A stretch of 64,000 nt of DNA, taken from Sphingomonas_D zeicaulis (lineage in GTDB: Bacteria; Pseudomonadota; Alphaproteobacteria; Sphingomonadales; Sphingomonadaceae). The position numbers and the translations under genes are program-made. Shown piece by piece: positions 28,598 through 35,825 of this stretch (position 1 is its first letter; every line of letters starts with the position of its first letter). The stretch covers positions 248,001-312,000 of the forward strand of contig NZ_JBNPXQ010000003.1 in assembly GCF_050433225.1 (NCBI RefSeq), written 5' to 3'. Under the pieces are notes generated by a model. That model made no database searches. It was not told where the DNA came from and saw only the letters and a program-made list of their open reading frames with translations.

Positions 28598-29716
28598 CTA
28601 TTTGCCCGGCCGGCTTTCCGACGTGCCGGGCACTGTTCCCCTGTATCTGTGCCAATCCTTGTCGATCGCCTCGACCACCGGCATGCCGATGAGGAAGGCG
28701 GTATCGAGCGACGCCTGCAGCGCCGAAAGCCCGCTGGATTCGGCAACGAGGCTTTCGGCGGCGCCGATACCGGGCGGCGGCGCCGAATAATTGCTGCCGG
28801 TACGCAGCACGAGCAGGCGTTCGGGGTCGACGCGGCCGAGGCGCCCGGCCATCGCCAGCGCGCCGGCGACGCCCGTATCCTCCATCGCCGTCATCGCGAA
28901 ACGCTCGCCGCCATCGGTCCAGTAGCTGACCCATTTGTCGACATGCGTGTTGAGCAGCGTGCCGTGCCAGAAGGTCTGGCCGCTCGCCTCGGCGCCCTTC
29001 AGCACGAAGGGCGGCTTCTGCGCCGCGGGCTGATGGCGATAGGCGGCGCGGATCTCGCGCAGCGCCGGCGTATCCGGAATGCGGATGCCGCTGGTCAGCG
29101 CGAAGGCCCAGTCGCGCAGCCCCTTGTTCAGCGGGAAAAGATTGTAGCGCGTGTCGCCGCGCGGCGCCTCATAGGGCGTCTTGCGATCGCGCGGGAACAT
29201 GCCCGTCGTCCAGCCGGCAGGGGCCTCGCGCGCGTCGACCGCATAGCCATAATCGGTGTCGACGACATCGCCGATCCACGCCGCCGATCCGACCGATGCC
29301 ACCTCCGGATTGACCCCGGCGATCGCGGCGACCAGCCAATAGGCGTGGCTGAGATCGAAGCGCGGATCGAGTGCCAGTGCCATCGTCGAGGCGGCGGCGC
29401 GATTGGTGCCGATGCCGGTCGACAGCAGCAGCGCCTTGCGCGCGGGATCGTAGCGCAGGTGGCGGAACCCCGCCGGGAAGGGCAGCACCTCGGGCATCAC
29501 CGCCGCCCAGGCCTGATATTCGCCGGCGCGATCGCCGACATCCTCGCCGATCTCGAACGCGGTGACGATGACGGTGCGGATCTCGATCGGCGCCGCCGCC
29601 GGCGCGGTTGCCGCGGCGCGACCTTCCATGCCCGCGGACGCAGTCTGCGCCCGCGCCGGGATCACCGGCCCGCACGCCATCAGCGCGCAGCCCACGGCAC
29701 CAACCAAAAGCTTCAA
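28598..29716 (-). CDS. NUP-family 'purine nucleoside permease' (exported)
   Basis: A 372-residue protein with a signal peptide (MKLLVGAVGCALMACG...ARAQ). The body matches the NUP family: GEYQAWAAVMPEVLPFP, LLLSTGIGTNRAAASTMALALDP, AGVNPEVASVGSAAW and TAMEDTGVAGAL. The family is named after a fungal permease, but the sequence has no membrane helices beyond the signal peptide and its glycine-rich motifs resemble the nucleoside phosphorylase fold; a periplasmic nucleoside-binding or -cleaving role is more likely. The start is TTG 29716 with GGAGG five bases upstream; no ATG fits. Confidence 0.8.
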   Translation of the reverse strand: MKLLVGAVGCALMACGPVIPARAQTASAGMEGRAAATAPAAAPIEIRTVIVTAFEIGEDVGDRAGEYQAWAAVMPEVLPFPAGFRHLRYDPARKALLLSTGIGTNRAAASTMALALDPRFDLSHAYWLVAAIAGVNPEVASVGSAAWIGDVVDTDYGYAVDAREAPAGWTTGMFPRDRKTPYEAPRGDTRYNLFPLNKGLRDWAFALTSGIRIPDTPALREIRAAYRHQPAAQKPPFVLKGAEASGQTFWHGTLLNTHVDKWVSYWTDGGERFAMTAMEDTGVAGALAMAGRLGRVDPERLLVLRTGSNYSAPPPGIGAAESLVAESSGLSALQASLDTAFLIGMPVVEAIDKDWHRYRGTVPGTSESRPGK

Positions 29717-29907
29717 TCCGGCCTCCGCCCTGTCGTGAGGCCTCTCCCATCCCCCTTGTTGCCCCCGGGGGTTGATGCAGACGCTAACACAATGGAAACA
29801 ACCCGCAAGCCCCGCCATTGCTGGTTCGTTCGGGGTTGCGATCCGCCTCGCCATCCCCATTATGCCGCGGCGCATGACGCAATGGCGCGGCGCAACATCC
29901 AGGGGGA

Positions 29908-30852
29908 ATGATGATGAAGACGATGCGCCGTGCCGCGCTCTGGCTGACGATGATCTGCGGGCTGGCGACCGCACCCGCCAACGCCGCGAGCGAGGCGCTG
30001 GACACGACGCCGCGCACCGCGATCATCTCCGCCTTCGCGCCCGAATGGGCCTCGCTGATCGGCCTGATCGAGCAGCCCGTGCAACGCGAAATCAATGGCG
30101 TTGCGATCGTGACCGGCACCATGGCGGGCAAGCCGGTGGTGCTGATGGAAAGCGGCGTTTCCATGGTCAACGCGGCGATGAACGCGCAGATGCTGATCGA
30201 TCGCTTCACGGTCAGCCGGATCGTCTTTTCGGGCATCGCGGGCGGTGCCGATCCGGCACTGGCGGTGGGCGATGTCGCGGTGCCCGCATCATGGTCGCAG
30301 AATCTGGAGGTGGTGATGGCGCGTGAGACCGCCAGCGGCTTCCTGCTGCCGCCCGGCGCGCAGGCGAGCAAGCGCGCGCCATTCGGCATGATGTTTCCGC
30401 GCGGCATTCGAATGGGCAGCGATCCCACCCGCCACGAAGCCTTCGCTGCCGACGCCGCGCTGGTCGCGCTCGCCACCCGCATCGCCCAAGCCGTCACGCT
30501 GAAGCGCTGCATCGAGGCGCCGGCCACGCGCTGCCTGCCGGGCACGCCGCGCATCGTGGTGGGCGGCACCGGCGTCAGCAGCCCAGCCTTCGTCGATAAC
30601 GCCGCCTACCGCAGCTATCTGCACAAGAGTTATGATGCGCGCGTGATCGACATGGAAACCGCGGCGGTCGCGCAGGTCGCGCACGCCAACCGAATCCCCT
30701 TCATCGGCTTTCGCAGCCTGTCAGACCTCGCCGGCGGCGATGCCGGGCCCAACAGCATGACGATTTTCATGTCGCTCGCGGCGGAAAACAGCGCGTCGGT
30801 CGTCCGCGCCTTCATTGCCGCATTGCCCAGCGAAACCCAGGAAACACGTTGA
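29908..30852 (+). CDS. Exported nucleosidase/phosphorylase-like protein (MTAN/PNP superfamily)
   Basis: A 314-residue protein. It has a signal peptide ending APANAASE and a PNP_UDP_1-type fold: AIISAFAPEWASLIGLI, the IVFSGIAGGADPALAVGDV loop near residue 110 and VIDMETAAVAQVAHANRIPFIGFRSLSDLAG near the C-terminus, where the Met-Glu-x-Ala and Asp resemble the catalytic region of 5'-methylthioadenosine/S-adenosylhomocysteine nucleosidase. Export to the periplasm is unusual for this enzyme and suits nucleoside scavenging. Three ATGs (29908, 29911, 29914) are possible; AGGGGGA suits the third. It is divergent from the NUP-family gene. Confidence 0.82.
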   Translation: MMMKTMRRAALWLTMICGLATAPANAASEALDTTPRTAIISAFAPEWASLIGLIEQPVQREINGVAIVTGTMAGKPVVLMESGVSMVNAAMNAQMLIDRFTVSRIVFSGIAGGADPALAVGDVAVPASWSQNLEVVMARETASGFLLPPGAQASKRAPFGMMFPRGIRMGSDPTRHEAFAADAALVALATRIAQAVTLKRCIEAPATRCLPGTPRIVVGGTGVSSPAFVDNAAYRSYLHKSYDARVIDMETAAVAQVAHANRIPFIGFRSLSDLAGGDAGPNSMTIFMSLAAENSASVVRAFIAALPSETQETR

Positions 30853-30914
30853 AAAGGCGCAAACGCCGCCCTGCCAAAATTGGTTCCCGTTCATCTGGGA
30901 GCAAAGTTTACACG

Positions 30915-31056
30915 CAGTGAGTGCAGTTCCTGCATTCAGGATCGATCAGTGCGCATTTGCCACTGAGAGCGCTATCAGCCACATAGAGCAGGCCTTTCAG
31001 GCATCCTCTCCTATAAACTTTCAAGGCCGGCCCCTCGGGGCTGGCCATTTTTTTTT
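30915..31056 (+). ncRNA. Candidate small RNA ending in a strong intrinsic terminator
   Basis: After the MTAN-like gene there are 200 bp without a coding frame. The segment contains a hairpin GAGTGCAG-TTC-CTGCATTC at 30919-30937, a pyrimidine-rich single-stranded ATCCTCTCCT stretch near 31006-31015 and a terminator (stem GGCCGGCCC/GGGCTGGCC at 31025-31046, nine T at 31048-31056). It could be an independent sRNA or merely the 3' end of the mRNA. No clear promoter was identified. Confidence 0.35.
31025..31056 (+). terminator. Intrinsic terminator on the plus strand
   Basis: A GC-rich 9-bp stem with a CTCG loop and one G-T pair is followed by A and nine T. It touches the rtcA stop codon, so it ends plus-strand transcription before it enters the rtc operon antisense. 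Confidence 0.88.
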
Positions 31057-32069
31057 CAGCGCACCTGCACCAGTGCGCCGCCGCCCTTACGCGAGGCGAA
31101 GATCGTGCGGCGGCCGGTGAACCGCTCGACGATATAGGCGGCGGTCAAGCTGTGCTGGCTCGGCTTCACCGTGGTGAACACGCCCTCCCCCGCCAGCGCG
31201 AACGGCAGCAGCAACTGGTCCGCCAGATAGGGTCCGGCAAAGGCATCCGTTCGCAGGTAGCCCGCCATCCGGTGTGCTGCGGTCTTCGCGAGCGATTCGG
31301 CGGACAGCCCCAGCTTCCCGAAGCCGGTGACGATCTCGGTCGCCTGTTCGAAGCGGGCCTCCAGCATCAGCGCGTTGCCCGGCCCCTGCTCCTCGGGAAG
31401 CTGGCGGACGGCGAACGCCGCCTCCGGCCAGTCGAGCAGCGGCCGCGCCGCGCGCAATTCGCGTTCGGCGATGCCGTGCGGCAGCCCCGCGAACAGGGCG
31501 GTCGCCGATACCGCAACCAGCGCGCCGCGATCGACGCACTCGACCGCGCGCAGCCGCGCCGGCACGATCTCAACCTCCACCACGCCACCACCGCGCGGGT
31601 AGAAGCCGTGGCGGACGAGCCGCACGCCGACGCGCGCGCCCATCCGCTTGAGCACCGGCAGGAAGCAGCGCTCGATGAAGTCGAACGGCGGCGCGGCCAT
31701 ATTGTGCGTGCCGCCCTCCAGCACCAGCCGCGACGGCGCGTCGGCCGCGAGCAGCGGCATCAGCACGGTCTGCAGCACCAGCCCGGTGCTGCCGGCGCTG
31801 CCCACCGCGAAGCGATAGTCACCGCCGCGGATCGCGCCCGGCCGGAATTCGATCTCGGTCGAGCCGAGTTCGAGGCCGTCGCAGCTCGCATTGCCGATCG
31901 TGCAGGCGGCGGTCACCGCCATCAGATGCTGGCGCATTAGCCCCGGCTTCTCGCGCTTGCCGCGGATGTTGGTGATCCGGAAGGGCTGGCCGGTGATGAG
32001 CGAAAGCGCGCACGCATTGCGCAGCATCTGACCGCCGCCCTCACCCTCGGACCCGTCGATCATAATCAT
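31056..32069 (-). CDS. rtcA: RNA 3'-terminal phosphate cyclase RtcA
   Basis: A 337-residue enzyme that converts RNA 3'-phosphate ends to 2',3'-cyclic phosphate using ATP. Family motifs are DGSEGEGGGQMLRNACALS at 5-23, LEGGTHNMAAPPFDFIERCFLP at 117-138, HGFYPRGGG at 154-162 and the nucleophile region KPSQHSLTAAYIVERF with His306, matching E. coli His309. ATG 32069 (MIMIDGSEG) gives a normal N-terminus. It is the last gene of the rsr-Y RNA-rtcBA operon, 137 bp after rtcB; that gap holds two strong hairpins. Confidence 0.95.
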   Translation of the reverse strand: MIMIDGSEGEGGGQMLRNACALSLITGQPFRITNIRGKREKPGLMRQHLMAVTAACTIGNASCDGLELGSTEIEFRPGAIRGGDYRFAVGSAGSTGLVLQTVLMPLLAADAPSRLVLEGGTHNMAAPPFDFIERCFLPVLKRMGARVGVRLVRHGFYPRGGGVVEVEIVPARLRAVECVDRGALVAVSATALFAGLPHGIAERELRAARPLLDWPEAAFAVRQLPEEQGPGNALMLEARFEQATEIVTGFGKLGLSAESLAKTAAHRMAGYLRTDAFAGPYLADQLLLPFALAGEGVFTTVKPSQHSLTAAYIVERFTGRRTIFASRKGGGALVQVR

Positions 32070-32112
32070 TATTTTTCTCTCTGCCCTCATCCCTCGGCAA
32101 GGGAAGTCAGGG

Positions 32113-32139
32113 TAAGGGGGCGGCGCAGCCGCCCCCTTA
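32113..32139. repeat. 12-bp-stem hairpin in the rtcB-rtcA gap
   Basis: TAAGGGGGCGGC and its perfect complement flank a 3-nt loop (32125-32127), 44 bp before the rtcA start. Confidence 0.7.
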
Positions 32140-32162
32140 TCTCCACGGCCGCTTGCTCGACC

Positions 32163-32210
32163 GTGAAACGGGGCGGCATGCCCCCGGCATGCCGCTTTTT
32201 CCCGTTTCAC
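32163..32210. repeat. Nested 20-bp hairpin at the rtcB 3' end
   Basis: Outer arms GTGAAACGGG (32163-32172) and CCCGTTTCAC (32201-32210) enclose inner arms GCGGCATGCC (32173-32182) and GGCATGCCGC (32186-32195), with a 3-nt loop and a one-sided five-base bulge at 32196-32200. All 20 pairs are perfect. It includes the rtcB stop codon and could protect the upstream transcript end or set the rtcB:rtcA ratio. Confidence 0.75.
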
Positions 32211-33430
32211 CCCTTCACGCACACTACCTGCTTGAGCGTATGGACGATCTCCACGAGATCGGCCTGCGCCGCCATGACCGCCTCGATCGGCTTGTACGCC
32301 TTCGGCGTCTCGTCGATCACGCTGTCGTCCTTGCGGCACTCCACCCCCTCGGTGTCGGCGATATGCTCGGCGAGCGTCACCAGCTTCTTGGCCTGGGTGC
32401 GGGACATCACGCGCCCCGCGCCATGGCTGCAGCTGTCGAACGCCTCGGCATTGCCGAGCCCGCGCACGATGAACGACTTGGCGCCCATCGAACCCGGGAT
32501 GATGCCCAGCACGCCCTTGGCCGCGCGCACTGCGCCCTTGCGGGTCACGAGCACATTCTCGCCGAAATGGTTTTCCCGCGTCACATAATTGTGATGGCAG
32601 TTGACCGCTTCCAGTTCGGCCTCGAACGGCTGCGCGATCTGGCCGCGCAGCGCCCGGATCACATTGACCATCATCATCCGGCGGTTCAGCGCCGCATAGT
32701 CCTGCGCCCAGCCGACCGCCTCGACATACTCGTCGAAATGATCGGTCCCTTCCGGGAAATAGGCGAGGTCCTGATCCGGCAGGTTGATGAACCACTTGCG
32801 CATGTCCTGCTTCGCCAGCTCGATGAAGTAGCTGCCGATCGCATTGCCCACGCCGCGGGAACCCGAATGCAGCATCACCCATACGCGCTGCTCCTGATCC
32901 AGGCACAGCTCGATGAAGTGGTTGCCGGTACCGAGCGTGCCGAGATGCACGAGGTTGTTCGTGTTCTTCAGTCGCGGATGCTTCGCCACGATCTGGCCGA
33001 AGCGCGCCGCGAGCGTCGCCCACGCCTCGACCACCGCCGTCGGCGGATCGCCCCATGAGCCGGTGTCGCGCTTGCCGCGTCCCACCGAGCGCCCGTGCGG
33101 CACCGCCCGCTCGATCGCCGAGCGGATGCCCTCCAGATTGTCCGGCAGGTCGCTGGCGACGAGCGAGGTGCGCGCCGCCATCATGCCGCAGCCGATGTCG
33201 ACACCCACCGCCGCCGGGATCACCGCGCCCTTGGTCGGGATCACCGAGCCCACGGTCGCGCCGATACCGACATGCACATCCGGCATCGCCGCGACATGCT
33301 TGAACACGAACGGCATCGCCGCCGCGCGCGAAAGCTGCTCACGCGCCTTGTCGTCGACCGGCACGCCGCGCGTCCACATCTTCACCGGCACGCCGCCGGT
33401 GGCGTGCTGCACTTCATAGGTCTGGGTCAT
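32207..33430 (-). CDS. rtcB: RNA ligase RtcB
   Basis: A 407-residue GTP- and Mn-dependent ligase joining 2',3'-cyclic-phosphate or 3'-phosphate ends to 5'-OH ends. Metal and guanylate ligands are visible: VGVDIGCGM with Cys81, GTGNHFIELC (His171), LHSGSRGVGN (His188), NCHHNYV (His279/280) and the guanylated His336 in SCSHGAGR, next to E. coli His337. ATG 33430 follows GGAGG. The gene begins 22 nt after the fourth Y-like RNA, so the ribosome site is immediately downstream of that RNA. Confidence 0.97.
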   Translation of the reverse strand: MTQTYEVQHATGGVPVKMWTRGVPVDDKAREQLSRAAAMPFVFKHVAAMPDVHVGIGATVGSVIPTKGAVIPAAVGVDIGCGMMAARTSLVASDLPDNLEGIRSAIERAVPHGRSVGRGKRDTGSWGDPPTAVVEAWATLAARFGQIVAKHPRLKNTNNLVHLGTLGTGNHFIELCLDQEQRVWVMLHSGSRGVGNAIGSYFIELAKQDMRKWFINLPDQDLAYFPEGTDHFDEYVEAVGWAQDYAALNRRMMMVNVIRALRGQIAQPFEAELEAVNCHHNYVTRENHFGENVLVTRKGAVRAAKGVLGIIPGSMGAKSFIVRGLGNAEAFDSCSHGAGRVMSRTQAKKLVTLAEHIADTEGVECRKDDSVIDETPKAYKPIEAVMAAQADLVEIVHTLKQVVCVKG

Positions 33431-33451
33431 CACGACCTCCTTCGATCCGGT

Positions 33452-33546
33452 GCCGGCGACAAGGGTTTGGCGGGACATCCCGGCCGAAACCGGGAGAAGG
33501 ATTCGAACCTTCTGGCTACCGTGTAGTCCCGCCAGCATTCGCCGGC
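33452..33546 (-). ncRNA. Y-like RNA 4 (T arm plus closed acceptor-like hairpin)
   Basis: A 95-nt minus-strand RNA. Closing helix 1 GCCGGCGA/TCGCCGGC (8 bp), an internal loop with ATGCT, helix 2 GGCGGGAC/GTCCCGCC (8 bp), then the shared ACTACA box. Inside is a T arm AGAAGG-TTCGAAT-CCTTCT (33495-33513) directly stacked on CCCGG-TTTCGG-CCGGG (33479-33494). There is no D arm. It has the same stem organisation as the three RNAs upstream and lies between rsr and rtcB, as Y RNAs do in other bacteria. Confidence 0.78.
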
Positions 33547-33561
33547 TGTTGTTGTTGCGTC

Positions 33562-33699
33562 GTCATGGCGACGAGGATTTCGACGGACGCCTACCCGCTC
33601 TATCCGCTGAGCTACGGGCCGATTGGCCGGCCCGGCGGGATTCGAACCCGCGACCTGGGGATACCGAGTCCATGTAGTCCGTCAGGCATTCGCCATGAC
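33562..33699 (-). ncRNA. Y-like RNA 3 with circularly permuted tRNA mimic
   Basis: A 138-nt minus-strand RNA. Helix 1 GTCATGGCGA/TCGCCATGAC (10 bp, 33690-33699 with 33562-33571), internal loop AATGCC, helix 2 GACGGAC/GTCCGTC, then ACTACA. The inner module reads 5' to 3': T arm GCGGG-TTCGAAT-CCCGC (33635-33651), a 7-bp acceptor stem CGGGCCG/CGGCCCG closed by a 6-nt loop (33615-33634), TA, and a canonical D arm GCTC-AGCGGATA-GAGC (33597-33612). The acceptor is sealed and the ends emerge where the anticodon stem would be, as described for the Salmonella Y RNA YrlA. Confidence 0.85.
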
Positions 33700-33703
33700 T
33701 CTA

Positions 33704-33822
33704 TTCTTTCTTCTCCCCTTCCGCTTGCGGGAGGGGTCGGGGGAGGGCCTGTCCCGAGACGGCACTGAGACTGGACAGGCCCTCCCCTAACCCCTCCCGC
33801 AAACGGGAGGGGGACTGGGCCT
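33704..33822. repeat. 119-bp repeat, copy A (between Y-like RNAs 3 and 2)
   Basis: Nearly identical to 33968-34085. It begins TTCTTTCTTCTCCCC and ends ACTGGGCC. It contains two short CCCTCCCGC-type hairpins and an inner GGGCCTGTCC/GGACAGGCCC pair, so it folds as a compound palindrome. Confidence 0.85.
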
Positions 33823-33960
33823 TGGCGACGAGGAATGATGAGACATAGGCGTCCTTAAGCTACGTTCCAGCGACGGGATTTGAACCCGCATCTCCCGGTT
33901 TCCCGGGCGCTTTTCTCTCCGGACTTTCTCTGGTGGATGTAGTCCCATCGGCATTCGCCA
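33823..33960 (-). ncRNA. Y-like RNA 2 (degenerate tRNA module)
   Basis: A 138-nt minus-strand RNA. Helix 1 TGGCGA/TCGCCA, internal loop, helix 2 GATGGGAC/GTCTCATC with one G-U pair, ACTACA box. The module has a hairpin CCCGG-GAAA-CCGGG with a GNRA loop, then a T arm GCGGG-TTCAAAT-CCCGT (33873-33889), but the acceptor-like stem that follows is only 2-3 bp and the D-arm equivalent (TAGCTTAAGGACGC) is degenerate. It matches RNA 3 in length and layout and is probably its diverged duplicate. Confidence 0.75.
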
Positions 33961-33967
33961 TGCCGTG

Positions 33968-34085
33968 TTCTTTCTTCTCCCCTCCCGCTTGCGGGAGGGG
34001 CCGGGGGAGGGCTTGTCCCGAGACAGCACGAGGCCCGGACAGGCCCTACCCTAACCCCTCCCGCAAGCGGGAGGGGGATTGGGCC
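33968..34085. repeat. 119-bp repeat, copy B (between Y-like RNAs 2 and 1)
   Basis: Second copy of the compound palindrome at 33704-33822. Its position relative to the flanking Y-like RNAs is the same as copy A, which implies tandem duplication of an RNA-plus-repeat unit. Confidence 0.85.
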
Positions 34086-34167
34086 GTGGCGACGAGAATG
34101 GATGGGACAGCGGACCTTTCGGCCCATCGGTTTCAATGATGTAGTCCCACCCGCATTCGCCACGGCC
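34082..34167 (-). ncRNA. Y-like RNA 1 (minimal, no tRNA module)
   Basis: An 86-nt minus-strand RNA directly after rsr. Helix 1 GGCCGTGGCGA/TCGCCACGGCC (11 bp), internal loop ATGC opposite ATTCTCG, helix 2 GGGTGGGAC/GTCCCATCC (9 bp), ACTACA box, and a short apical hairpin around GGGCCGAAAGGTCC. It has no T or D arm. It therefore looks like the Ro-binding half of a Y RNA alone. Confidence 0.75.
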
Positions 34168-34181
34168 TTCAGTTCATTCCG

Positions 34182-35735
34182 TCAAACCTCCACTTGCTTG
34201 ACCAGTTCGACCCAATCCCGCGTCTCGCCACTGGCGAAGCGTGCGATCGTGTCGAACACCGCGTCGGAGAAGCCCCCGACGTTGAGGATGTCCACCCGGC
34301 CCGAGGCCTGCGTGGTGCCATAGGGCTGGACGTCGACGCAGACGAGCTTGGCCTGGCGGTTGCGCCGCTTGAGCGCGTCCCACTCGGTCATCGTCGCCGT
34401 GGCGCCGGAGCGGCCCTTGCCCGCATCGACCCAGGACGCGTTGTCCGAGACGATCACGACCAGGTCCACCGCCGCCCGCTCCGCGTTGAGCATCGCCAGC
34501 GGTGCCGACACCGTGGTGCCGCCGCCACCGACCGCCGCCAGCCGCGCCGCATTGACCGCGACCCGCGCATGCGGATCGAGATCGAGCGGCACCACCCGCG
34601 TTTCGAACGGCATCACCCGTGCCTGCCGGTTGGTGCGCAGCATCGCCGCCGCGACCAGGGCCGCGATATCGATGCAACGAACCTTGGACGACGCGCCCTT
34701 GCGGAAGCCGGTAACCGGCGACTGCATCGAGCCCGACACGTCCGGGCAGATCACGATGTTGCCCTCGACCCGCGGCACGGCCTTCAGCGCCTTCTCAAGC
34801 GCCGCCTCGAGCGCGCCCTGCACACGCAGCGGCACCCGATCGTCGACCTGGCCCAGCGCCACCATCAACTGGTAGGGCAGCGGGCGAACCCGGGCGATCG
34901 CCTCCGCATCGGCAAGCCGCGCGGCAACGAGATCGACCGTTCCCTCCACGTCGAACGCGCCGTTGCGCGCCAGCGTGTTGAGGTTCATCCGCAGCGCCTG
35001 CCAGCCCATCGTGCCGGCAAGCTCGGACCATTGCTCCGCAGTCAGCGGAAAGGCGGTCAGCCATTCGAACGGCACCGGCGGCAACGGGCCCGAGGAATCC
35101 TGCTTCCAGGCCTCGAACGCCGCGATCTCCGCCGGCAGCGCGGCAACATCATAGGGCTTGCCGATCAGCCAGCCATAGAAGGCCCGCCGCGCCGCATCCG
35201 CGGGCTTGGGGTGAACCATGCGAACGATGTCCGCGAGGCTCGGATCCTTGCCCGTCGCCGCCGCCATCAGGCTGCGCATCGACGCCTGTTCCAGCCACTG
35301 CTGGACCAGCCGCTTGGGCCGCGTGCCGAGCGACGAGCGCCCGACCTGGCCGGACCGCATGATCTGCACGAAGCTGCGCAGCATGCGGCCATTGTCGATG
35401 ACGCGGCCGAACACGCGCACCGCGAGATCGGGCTCGGCGACGGTCAGCCACGCCGCGAGCAGCGCCGGCATATCCTTCATCGCACCCGACTTGCGGGCAT
35501 AGACCGCGGCCTGCGCCGCGAAGCGCGGGTCGACCGCCTTGGCGGCCGCCAGCACATCGGCCAGCTGCGCCCCGGCATCGCCATAGAAATTGTCGGCGAG
35601 GGTGCCGGTGGCGGCGAGCTGCGCGAGCTTCGCCTCCGGCTCATAGGCATAGGCCGGCGCGCCTTCATGATTGATGGCGTCCGCACGCGGCAGGAACTTC
35701 GCCACCGCCGACGCGAAAAGAGACTTGTTCGCCAT
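34182..35735 (-). CDS. rsr: Ro60-like TROVE/vWA protein (Rsr)
   Basis: A 517-residue Ro60 orthologue. The first 320 residues form the TROVE HEAT-repeat ring (SLGTRPKRLVQQWLEQAS near 135-152 is the conserved Ro segment; YQLMVALGQ near 288). The C-terminal vWA domain has an intact MIDAS DVSGS (Asp332, Ser334, Ser336) and VIVSDNASWVD. Rsr binds Y RNAs and, through them, polynucleotide phosphorylase and other RNAs. ATG 35735 follows AAGGAGG. It is the first gene after the sigma-54 promoter and is followed within 15 bp by Y-like RNA 1. Confidence 0.95.
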   Translation of the reverse strand: MANKSLFASAVAKFLPRADAINHEGAPAYAYEPEAKLAQLAATGTLADNFYGDAGAQLADVLAAAKAVDPRFAAQAAVYARKSGAMKDMPALLAAWLTVAEPDLAVRVFGRVIDNGRMLRSFVQIMRSGQVGRSSLGTRPKRLVQQWLEQASMRSLMAAATGKDPSLADIVRMVHPKPADAARRAFYGWLIGKPYDVAALPAEIAAFEAWKQDSSGPLPPVPFEWLTAFPLTAEQWSELAGTMGWQALRMNLNTLARNGAFDVEGTVDLVAARLADAEAIARVRPLPYQLMVALGQVDDRVPLRVQGALEAALEKALKAVPRVEGNIVICPDVSGSMQSPVTGFRKGASSKVRCIDIAALVAAAMLRTNRQARVMPFETRVVPLDLDPHARVAVNAARLAAVGGGGTTVSAPLAMLNAERAAVDLVVIVSDNASWVDAGKGRSGATATMTEWDALKRRNRQAKLVCVDVQPYGTTQASGRVDILNVGGFSDAVFDTIARFASGETRDWVELVKQVEV

Positions 35736-35825
35736 TCTGCCTTCCTCCTTACAGGGCGGCCGGCGCATTCCGGCCGCCCTGTTTCCGTTTCCGCTGCCGG
35801 CCACAGCGCCGACGCCAACAGCATC

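Noticed and set aside
28598..29974. Longer reading frame for the NUP-family gene beginning at 29974
   Set aside because: The added residues have no signal peptide or homology and lie in the divergent promoter region; the TTG at 29716 has GGAGG at ideal distance and starts a clean signal peptide.
30865..30895. GGAAC-N17-CGTT match to an EcfG-type general stress promoter on the minus strand
   Set aside because: It would point into the antisense of the nucleosidase-like gene with no minus-strand gene until 29716; probably a chance match.
33480..33680. Ordinary or pseudo tRNA genes (GGTTCGAATCC T-arm motifs on the minus strand)
   Set aside because: No anticodon arm lies between D and T arms, the acceptor halves are adjacent and closed by a loop, and each T arm is embedded in a longer stem shared with neighbours; Y-like RNA explains this better.
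33704..34085. CRISPR array (repeated units with regular spacing)
   Set aside because: Only two repeat copies of about 119 bp, spaced by an RNA gene of 138 nt, with no cas genes and no unique 30-40 bp spacers.
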